Source: a virus | Virus record (IMG/VR): IMGVR_UViG_3300035663_000028 | Location: 1-42,036 of that record | Direction: 5' to 3' (one strand) | Length of the DNA stretch: 42,036 nt | In this document: positions 8,402 through 14,870 of the stretch, piece by piece | How the letters are laid out: each line of letters begins with the position of its first letter | Numbering within the stretch: position 1 is the stretch's first letter | Notes under the pieces: generated by a model | Told to the model about the DNA's origin: nothing | Database searches by the model: none | Seen by the model: only the letters and a program-made list of their open reading frames with translations | Translations under genes and position numbers: made by a program

Positions 8402-11400
8402 ATGGCTAACATTCCAGGCGCAACAAATGTCCTACCCGGAGTTTTTACAGACGTAATTACTCAATCCCGTGGCGTCTCCGTTCCTGGTGGTTCTCGTATA
8501 ACTGCTATGATTGGAGAGGGCTCAACAGATGAGACTTTAGTATCACAAGCGGTAGGTGGTGGGCAAGACGGCCTTAACCCTAGCTATACTGGAACAACTG
8601 GTAGAGATGGTAGACACTTTCAATTATCAAGTTTTCCATTAATTTCTAATCGTACTACTTTATTTAAAAATGGAATTCCATTAAGAGGTTTAGAATCAAC
8701 TATTGATACTAATCCATTTAGCAATTCTTTTGATTACCGAATTGATATTACTACTGGCCAAATAGAATTGCAACGCGCTCATTTAGTTGACCAAGGTGGT
8801 TCTTTATGGACCGCCCTTTCTACCAATGTGGGGTTAGGATCAGTTAATAATTTAACTTTAGTAGATCCTAATGCACAACCAGAAAACTGGACGATTCGTT
8901 GTATCAAAGTTCAACGTGATGCGTTAAATAATCCGATTGGTGGAACCGCCTCTTTCTTAGCTTTTGGCTCTATTTCGGGAGCAAAATTAGATGCTAACGG
9001 CAATCCTATTGTTTGGATTGCTAATAATAATGTAGTGAGCAATGGTGTGATTAGCTTCTCTATTTCGGAAACTATGGTAGGACCCAATGCAGTATCTCCT
9101 TTTAGAGAGGGAGATGGATTCTTAGTAGTGGTAGATAGTGGTGTGTTAGTTAGAAATGATTCCTTAACAGCTAATTATATTGCTACGGCCAATCTAAATG
9201 ATCCTATTTTATTGCAAGGTTTAGGTGATGTAGTTACCCGTCATGGATTACCCAGTTTAACTAATAATTTATCGTTAGGCGCCCAATTAGCTTTTGCGAA
9301 TAATGCTCCGGCGTTATTAACAGTGCAAGCAGCACCGGCTCTACCACGTAGAACTTCTTACGTTTTAGATCAATCAGTAAATGCTTTATCTCCAGACCAA
9401 GATGATTTTATTTTCCCATTACCAGTAGGCGTAGTTCCAGATTTTAATTCAGAAATTCATTTCTTTGTTAAAAACAACGCTACCAATGTCGAAACGCAAT
9501 TATTGCCTAATAAGTTAACTTATTATACCTTAGATACGGCAGGCAATCCTACTACTAGCTCCTTTATTTTTGACAATACTCCTGCCCCTGGCGGATATTC
9601 ATATTTCTATACCGTCAAAGAAGGCTTAGAAGCGATGAGCTTTGGAGAAGATGGTTATATTGGTCGCAATTTAGCTTTCTTTAATCAAGGTGAGTTTAGC
9701 TCTGCCTCTCAAGTCTTTGATGCGAGCTATGTAGGTAAAGCTTTAAAGATTATTGATTCAGTTAACTCTGCCAATATTGGGGTGTTCCGAGTTACCGCTG
9801 TTAATAATGGTAAATTATATGTGGTAGCAGATGGTAATACCTTCCCGCCATCTACTTTAACTGCCAGCCCCACTTTCTTGTCTGATTTTGTTAATGAATC
9901 AAGCGTAGGTTTTAAAGTAATTAATCCTGTTACTGGATTAGAAGTAGTAGGCGGTTCTGGTACAAATGGAGTTATTGTTACCTCTGGAGCTTCTACAGGT
10001 ACTGCTACTTTACGTAGTACCACTGTAGCCTTTACTGCTATTAGCGGTATTACTAATTATCGATTACAGATAAACGGATCTACTATTTCTACAGATGCAT
10101 TACCAGTAGGTAATGATGGTCTGTATGATATTACGTCAGCCGCTACATTTAGCATTAATGCTGCCACTAATGCTAGCCCCATTGCTATTACTACTACTGC
10201 AAATCATAATTTAACAACAGGTAAAACGGTAACTATTACTGGTGTAGTAGGTAATACGGCAGCTAATGGTACCTTTGTCATTACTGTTACTGGGTTGAAT
10301 TCATTTACTCTGAACGGTTCAACAGGTAATGGTGCCTATACTAGCGGTGGAACAGTATTCCCACACGTAATTACTATTAAAAAAGCCATTGTTAATGAAA
10401 ATAATCTAGAGTTTATTGTTCAAGATCCTAGCGCTAATAGTAATTATATTGTGTTAAATAAAAATATCGTTCCCAATGGTAATGGTTTACGCGTTACTAT
10501 TGTCGACGCTAGAGATGCAACTTTCTTTGATGCGGGCTGGATTAATGCCTTAGAATCATTAGAAGCAGTAGAGTGCGATATTTTGGTACCTTTACCAAAA
10601 CAAACTATTTCTATCATCTTCCAAAATGCCTTAAGTCATTGTTTAGCTATGAGTAATATTCGTAACAAAAAAGAACGAGTCTTATTTATCGGAGCTATTA
10701 ATGGATTAACCCCAGATAATTTAACGGGAGCACAATCTGCCGCCGTAGAAGATATCGGCATCTTAGAAGGTATTCAAGGAGAAACTGTCACTGATATTTT
10801 GTCAGGTAATATTGAAGACTTAGCTAATTATTCAGTACCTAATGCTTTCGGTAATACCTTCCGAGCAGTTTATTTCTATCCAGACCAAATTGTGGTCCAA
10901 GCCGGAACAGAAAATGTCTTAATTGATGGTTTCTATTTAGCTGCCGCTGCTGCTGGATATGAATCGGCCGATGTAAGATTGGAAAATCCATTAACTAATA
11001 AAGTTTTAAGCGGATTTACCATCTTAAGAAATAAACAATTCTCTCCACAAACATTAGAAGCTTTAGCTACTGCCGGTGTTACTACTTTACAACCTGTGGC
11101 TGGTGGTGGTCGAGTAGTTTGGGGTATCACCACGACTCAAAGTGGCTTCCCTGAAGAGCAAGAAATCTCTATCGTCTTTATTAGAGACCGAGTAGCTAAG
11201 ACTTTAAGAGCAGGATTCCAAGGATTTATTGGATTAGCAGAGACTCCAAATACTGGAGCTATCTTAAATACTCGTGGAGTAATCTTACTCAACTCGTTAG
11301 TGTCACAAGGATTAATTACTCAATATAAGGACTTATCGGTGCAGAGAGACGAGGTTGATCCGCGTCAGTGGAATATCTCGGTTAGAGTACAACCGACATA

Positions 11401-11446
11401 TCCCGTTAACTTCATCTACATCCGCGTCAGCCTCGGTCAACTATAA
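8402..11446 (+). CDS. Contractile tail sheath protein
   Basis: A 1014-aa protein with the features of myovirus sheath subunits: an N-terminal segment with LPGVFTDVI and a conserved C-terminal domain with the family's late signature (DRVAKTLRAGFQGFIG, the NTRGVILLNSL helix, and a last strand ending NFIYIRVSLGQL) that forms the inner layer around the tube. It is longer than T4 gp18 (659 aa), the extra length lying in the middle as outward-facing insertions. One is an E1_FCCH-like beta domain at about residues 586-653 (nt 10157-10360). A strong GGAG site (8391-8394) precedes ATG 8402 by 7 nt, as expected for a heavily made protein. Endonuclease genes lie on both sides, and its first and last roughly 100-200 nt are GC-richer than the body. 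It would contract during infection to drive the tube into the cell. Confidence 0.93.
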   Translation: MANIPGATNVLPGVFTDVITQSRGVSVPGGSRITAMIGEGSTDETLVSQAVGGGQDGLNPSYTGTTGRDGRHFQLSSFPLISNRTTLFKNGIPLRGLESTIDTNPFSNSFDYRIDITTGQIELQRAHLVDQGGSLWTALSTNVGLGSVNNLTLVDPNAQPENWTIRCIKVQRDALNNPIGGTASFLAFGSISGAKLDANGNPIVWIANNNVVSNGVISFSISETMVGPNAVSPFREGDGFLVVVDSGVLVRNDSLTANYIATANLNDPILLQGLGDVVTRHGLPSLTNNLSLGAQLAFANNAPALLTVQAAPALPRRTSYVLDQSVNALSPDQDDFIFPLPVGVVPDFNSEIHFFVKNNATNVETQLLPNKLTYYTLDTAGNPTTSSFIFDNTPAPGGYSYFYTVKEGLEAMSFGEDGYIGRNLAFFNQGEFSSASQVFDASYVGKALKIIDSVNSANIGVFRVTAVNNGKLYVVADGNTFPPSTLTASPTFLSDFVNESSVGFKVINPVTGLEVVGGSGTNGVIVTSGASTGTATLRSTTVAFTAISGITNYRLQINGSTISTDALPVGNDGLYDITSAATFSINAATNASPIAITTTANHNLTTGKTVTITGVVGNTAANGTFVITVTGLNSFTLNGSTGNGAYTSGGTVFPHVITIKKAIVNENNLEFIVQDPSANSNYIVLNKNIVPNGNGLRVTIVDARDATFFDAGWINALESLEAVECDILVPLPKQTISIIFQNALSHCLAMSNIRNKKERVLFIGAINGLTPDNLTGAQSAAVEDIGILEGIQGETVTDILSGNIEDLANYSVPNAFGNTFRAVYFYPDQIVVQAGTENVLIDGFYLAAAAAGYESADVRLENPLTNKVLSGFTILRNKQFSPQTLEALATAGVTTLQPVAGGGRVVWGITTTQSGFPEEQEISIVFIRDRVAKTLRAGFQGFIGLAETPNTGAILNTRGVILLNSLVSQGLITQYKDLSVQRDEVDPRQWNISVRVQPTYPVNFIYIRVSLGQL
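10157..10360 (+). other. E1_FCCH-like beta domain inserted in tail sheath
   Basis: Sheath residues about 586-653 have the recognisable pattern of the domain family catalogued as the ubiquitin-activating enzyme E1 FCCH domain: PIAITTTANHNLTTG, a VTITGV strand, NTAANGTFVITV, the SFTL strand and the closing GGTVF. In phages this fold turns up as an add-on in surface-exposed structural proteins and has nothing to do with ubiquitin there. It sits between the sheath's central domains and its conserved C-terminal core, so it probably projects from the outside of the tail. This is a pattern match by eye, not a profile score. Confidence 0.65.
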
Positions 11447-11471
11447 TCCTCTCAGATATAGTTGGTAGAGA

Positions 11472-12203
11472 ATGGCTACCCAATTAACTCCATCACAATT
11501 AGATAAAATACAAGAGCTCTACCATCAAGGTTTGGGCTCTCGTAAAATTGCCCTAATAATTGGAGTTAACAGAAGTACTATTCAAAGAAGTTATCAACAA
11601 CTTCAGTTAAATAGTGCGGCTAAAAAATTACCTCGATTAGCTTCTCAATATACGGAAAAATATTGCAAAATTTGTGGCGATCTTAAAAAGATAGAGTTTT
11701 TTAGAAAACGATGCAATCAGAAAACACAACGAATTTCTTTTGAAAGCTATTGTAAAGAGTGCGAATATAGAAGAAATAACGAGAGATTAAAAAGAGCAGC
11801 TAAAATATTAAGACAGACTAATCCTAATTTTGTTATTAGAAAAAGTCTGTCTTATTTTATTTGGAAATCATTGGCCAAATCTAATTCCAGCAAACAAGAT
11901 CAGAGTTGCTTGCAATTTCTTCCATATGCCATAGAGAAACTTAGATTACATTTAGAGTCACAGTTTGAACCCTGGATGAACTGGGATAATCATGGCAGTT
12001 ATCGTAAACATACCTGGAACGATGATGATAGTAGTACTTGGAGTTGGCAAATAGATCATATTATTCCACAATCAGATTTGCCGTATACTAGTATGGCAGA
12101 AGAAAATTTTCACAAAAGTTGGGCGTTAAATAATTTGAGACCTTTGTCAGCTAAGCAAAATTTATTAGATGGAGCCAGGAAAATAAGGCATAAAATTATA
12201 TAA
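11472..12203 (+). CDS. HNH homing-type endonuclease with N-terminal helix-turn-helix
   Basis: A 243-aa protein in three parts: an N-terminal resolvase-like helix-turn-helix at about residues 6-45 (SRKIALIIGVNRSTIQRSYQ), a zinc module with CxxC pairs C65/C68 and C94/C97, and a C-terminal HNH nuclease with D195-H196 in WQIDHIIPQS, N221 in the NNLRPL segment and N230. The helix-turn-helix probably helps pick the target site. It lies between the sheath and tube genes, 25 nt after the sheath stop and 30 nt before the tube start, with only a weak ribosome-binding site (GTAGAG), unlike its structural neighbours. Its nuclease half is related to the protein at 7678-8355. All catalytic residues seem present, so I expect activity on a tail-gene locus of a competing phage. 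Confidence 0.93.
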   Translation: MATQLTPSQLDKIQELYHQGLGSRKIALIIGVNRSTIQRSYQQLQLNSAAKKLPRLASQYTEKYCKICGDLKKIEFFRKRCNQKTQRISFESYCKECEYRRNNERLKRAAKILRQTNPNFVIRKSLSYFIWKSLAKSNSSKQDQSCLQFLPYAIEKLRLHLESQFEPWMNWDNHGSYRKHTWNDDDSSTWSWQIDHIIPQSDLPYTSMAEENFHKSWALNNLRPLSAKQNLLDGARKIRHKII

Positions 12204-12233
12204 GATAAACACTATATTGTTTAGGAGTTTACG

Positions 12234-12920
12234 ATGGCTAATGCCGCTAATACAGGATCTACACTTACTGTGGCTGGTAGCAATGTTAATAAAACTAGCA
12301 CTGCTATTTCCACTAATATTATTATTTTAGTTAATAATCAGGCCGTAGGTGCGGTACAACAAATGCAAATTAATGAGCAGAGAAATATTACAATGATCGA
12401 TGAAGTCGGCACAGATGGCCATATTGATTCTGTTCCTACTAGCTCTACTAATATCAGTGGGAGTTGTACAAGAATTAGATTTGATCGTTTAAGAATTACT
12501 GAAGCTTTTAGTCGAGGATTTATCCATGTAGCTTCTCAAGTGTATCCTTTTGATATTGTTATTTTAGATAAACAAAAACGAGATCAAGGAAGTCAAATTT
12601 CTACTATTATTAAAAATGTATGGATTGAAAGTCTAGGTTATACTTATGATGCTGGTAATTGGGTAATTTCTGAAAATATGGGATGGAAAGCTGAGACTAT
12701 CTTTAGCGTGTTGAACAATGGTAGTTCGCAACCAGTGGCTGTGGGCGGAGAGCTTGGAATTAAGCATATGGGTGCGGGACCGAATGGTATTGTGAACATT
12801 ACGAGCGGAGATGGTATTACCAACATCGAGCAATTAGTCGACACCGGCGCAAGTGGTCGTCGTGGCTCTCTCGATGCCGCCGGCTTAATTGACATTGGTT
12901 CTTCTGGAGACCTCTTCTAA
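12234..12920 (+). CDS. Tail tube protein
   Basis: A 228-aa beta-rich protein following the sheath, the usual place for the tube subunit that stacks into the DNA conduit. The N-terminal low-complexity A/N/G/T segment is followed by strand pairs (IIILVNNQAVGAVQQMQINE, then the DEVGTDGHIDSVP turn and the RITEAF and YPFDIVILDK strands) that match the general tube fold, and IKNVWIESLGYTYDAGNW resembles the late strands of the tube barrel. An AGGAG site (12223-12227) sits 6 nt before ATG 12234. The last roughly 200 nt are about 54% GC, far above the first part of the gene, directly before the next endonuclease gene. The call rests on size, strand pattern and position. Length is slightly above that of T4 gp19 (163 aa), with a glycine-rich C-terminal extension. 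Confidence 0.85.
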   Translation: MANAANTGSTLTVAGSNVNKTSTAISTNIIILVNNQAVGAVQQMQINEQRNITMIDEVGTDGHIDSVPTSSTNISGSCTRIRFDRLRITEAFSRGFIHVASQVYPFDIVILDKQKRDQGSQISTIIKNVWIESLGYTYDAGNWVISENMGWKAETIFSVLNNGSSQPVAVGGELGIKHMGAGPNGIVNITSGDGITNIEQLVDTGASGRRGSLDAAGLIDIGSSGDLF

Positions 12921-12935
12921 TGATATAGTAGTGGA

Positions 12936-13820
12936 GTGAAGACCAAGTTTTTTGAACAAGCTCCACTGAGACACCAAAATAAATATAATTACTCGCAAGT
13001 CAATTATGTCGATCATAAAACTAAAGTAATTATTATTTGCACTCAACATGGGGAGTTTTCACAGACTCCCCATGCGCATTTAAAGGGGCAAGGATGTCCA
13101 GTTTGTGGTCGATTAAAAACTAGACAAGCTAAAAAATTAACCACTGCACATTTTATTACCCGAGCTCAACAAAAGCATGGAAATAAATACTCTTATTTGA
13201 AAAGTAATTATCAAGGCCAAGATCAATTAATCGAAATTATTTGTGCTACTCATGGAAGCTTTTTCCAGCGAGCAGCGGATCATTGGAGTGGGCACGGTTG
13301 CAATCAATGTGCCATGCAACAACGACATCAACAATTATCTTTAACTACTGAACAATTTATTAACAAATGTAAAATAATACATGGAGATAAATACAATTAT
13401 CATTTAGTTAATTATTTAAAACAAGACGAAATGGTGGAAATAGTTTGTCCGTATCATGGTAATTTCTGGCAACGAGCAGTTTATCATCTACAGGGTTGTG
13501 ATTGCCCTAAGTGTGCGTTAAATGGCATTTCTGAAGGAGAAACTATCTGGTTAAACGGTTTAGATATTAAGGAGCGTCAAGTTACTTTAGTGATTGACAA
13601 TAAAAAAATTAAAGTAGATGGTTACGATAGAGATAATAATACAATTTATGAATATTATGGAAATTATTGGCATGGTAATCCTCAAGTTTTTGAGCCAGAA
13701 GATATGAATAAATCAGTCGGATTAACTTTTGGGGAATTATATCAAAAAACATTAGATCGGGAACGATTAATAAAAAAGGCGGGATTTAATTTAATAATAA
13801 AATGGGAAACGGATATATAG
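12936..13820 (+). CDS. Homing-type endonuclease: three zinc-finger repeats plus EDxHD/Vsr-like nuclease region
   Basis: A 294-aa protein made of three similar zinc-finger units at residues about 4-58, 71-125 and 140-193. Each carries HGNKY-like helix residues, a CxxH pair and a CxxC pair (C35/H38/C54/C57, C103/H106/C122/C125, C171/H174/C190/C193), followed by a C-terminal nuclease-like region with D228, E239 and H246 in the KVDGYD and YEYYGNYWHGNP segments. This matches phage and bacterial proteins (DUF723-type repeats) whose C-terminal part resembles very-short-patch-repair and EDxHD homing nucleases such as I-Bth0305I. The zinc fingers would bind the target DNA. The start is GTG 12936, 15 nt after the tube stop, with only a weak upstream site, so reinitiation is plausible. 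It is the third probable mobile nuclease beside the sheath/tube genes. Confidence 0.85.
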   Translation: MKTKFFEQAPLRHQNKYNYSQVNYVDHKTKVIIICTQHGEFSQTPHAHLKGQGCPVCGRLKTRQAKKLTTAHFITRAQQKHGNKYSYLKSNYQGQDQLIEIICATHGSFFQRAADHWSGHGCNQCAMQQRHQQLSLTTEQFINKCKIIHGDKYNYHLVNYLKQDEMVEIVCPYHGNFWQRAVYHLQGCDCPKCALNGISEGETIWLNGLDIKERQVTLVIDNKKIKVDGYDRDNNTIYEYYGNYWHGNPQVFEPEDMNKSVGLTFGELYQKTLDRERLIKKAGFNLIIKWETDI

Positions 13821-13836
13821 ATAATTAGGAGAAATT

Positions 13837-14511
13837 ATGCCCAAATATGATAGCCCATTAGGTTCTAAAAATATTAATGCCCCCTCGTTAAGAGAGTTTG
13901 ATGTGTCGGATGAGAGTGAGATGCAGCCCATTATGAGGAACCAAGGGCCTGGATTACATGGATCTCAGCCGCCAATTAATTTAAATGCGGCTTATGAATT
14001 TCAACAGAAATTAAATCGTCAGCCAACCTCTTTTCAAGATGACATGCAATTAGAGAGAGAGATTAAAGAGGCCAAAGTAGCGAAAATAACTGGCAAAGAA
14101 CGATTAAATGAAGGGGCCAGACGTCGAATTGAGATGTTAGTCGGCATGACACGCTCTACTCGGGAAGTAGATTTAGAGGGCAATAAATTCTTATTGCAAA
14201 CTTTACGATCTCGGGAGATGAGAGAAGCAATTATGGCGGCTTCTGAATATGACAATACGGTACAATCACCTTTTGAGGTGAGACGGCAGTTATTGGCTCG
14301 TTCTTTGGTGCAAGTTGCTGGAATTGAGGTGGGACAATTTTTAGGAACGGATGCCTTGGAAGCGAGGTTAGCCTTAGTAGATGATTTAGATGAAGCTCCA
14401 TTAAATAGATTATATTCAGAATATTTATCTTTAGTTCAAGATTCTCGAGAAAAGTTTGCTATCAAGACTCCGGAAGAAGCTAAGGAAGTGGTAGAAGACT
14501 TAAAAAAATAA
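13837..14511 (+). CDS. Tail assembly chaperone, short (gpG-like) form
   Basis: A 224-aa soluble, charged, mostly helical protein directly upstream of the tape measure gene, where most long-tailed phages encode the chaperone pair that coats the tape measure during tail assembly (lambda gpG/gpGT). An AGGAG site (13827-13831) precedes ATG 13837. The coding sequence ends LKK followed by tandem stops TAATAA, and the last two sense codons are part of an in-frame A_AAA_AAA slippery heptamer (14502-14508). Ribosomes slipping back by one there would read on to 14861 and make a 341-aa fusion. I see no sequence similarity strong enough to name it without context; position and the frameshift signal make the assignment. 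Confidence 0.85.
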   Translation: MPKYDSPLGSKNINAPSLREFDVSDESEMQPIMRNQGPGLHGSQPPINLNAAYEFQQKLNRQPTSFQDDMQLEREIKEAKVAKITGKERLNEGARRRIEMLVGMTRSTREVDLEGNKFLLQTLRSREMREAIMAASEYDNTVQSPFEVRRQLLARSLVQVAGIEVGQFLGTDALEARLALVDDLDEAPLNRLYSEYLSLVQDSREKFAIKTPEEAKEVVEDLKK

Positions 14512-14605
14512 TAAATGAACCGGAACATAGATTTCATTGGTATTTATGTAAGTTATACCAAACTGAGGTCGATGATCCTAAAATTTTAAATATGGATCCG
14601 GTTCA
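14502..14605 (+). promoter_or_regulatory. Programmed -1 ribosomal frameshift site (slippery heptamer plus stem-loop)
   Basis: A_AAA_AAA at 14502-14508 is in frame with the upstream gene (TTA AAA AAA TAA). After a 7-nt spacer (14509-14515) comes a perfect 9-bp stem: TGAACCGGA at 14516-14524 pairs with TCCGGTTCA at 14597-14605. Inside its 72-nt loop is a 7-bp hairpin, TTGGTAT at 14537-14543 with ATACCAA at 14555-14561. The spacer length is within the 5-9 nt typical of -1 frameshift stimulators. The downstream frame is open from the slip site to 14859. Confidence 0.9.
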
Positions 14606-14861
14606 AAAAATATGGATGTATAATAATTGGATAGCTGATCAAAATGAGCAGGCCGAACTTGCTAAAAATCACGCATATCTAGTAGCATCCTTTTGGAATC
14701 CTGAAGCGGTGCAAAAGATCGTGGGTCAAGACAATGTTCATAAATCCACGGATGAAGAATATGAAGAATCTTTACGAATTGTGCAAGACCAAAGCTTTAA
14801 ATTAATGGAAGAGACTGTGCCCAAACGTAAACGACGCAAACGAGGCACTTTACAATCATAA
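14508..14861 (+). CDS. Tail assembly chaperone frameshift extension (gpT-like)
   Basis: This -1 frame segment has no stop from the slip site to the TAA at 14859-14861 and adds 117 residues to the 224-aa upstream protein, giving a 341-aa fusion. The first in-frame ATG (14592) has no ribosome-binding site, and the codons before it are coding-like (the segment HRFHWYLCKLYQTEVDDP), so translation as a frameshift product is more likely than independent initiation. The extension is helical, W- and Q-rich in the middle (IWMYNNWIADQNEQAELAKN) and ends in a basic cluster (KRKRRKRG). In lambda the T part recruits the tube subunit while the G part binds the tape measure; the same split of labour is inferred here. 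It ends 9 nt before the tape measure start. Confidence 0.85.
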   Translation: MINEPEHRFHWYLCKLYQTEVDDPKILNMDPVQKIWMYNNWIADQNEQAELAKNHAYLVASFWNPEAVQKIVGQDNVHKSTDEEYEESLRIVQDQSFKLMEETVPKRKRRKRGTLQS

Positions 14862-14870
14862 GGGTAACAG

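Noticed and set aside
14592-14594. Independent ATG start for the chaperone extension
   Set aside because: No ribosome-binding site is seen, and the frame is open and protein-like upstream to the slippery site, so a frameshift product is preferred.
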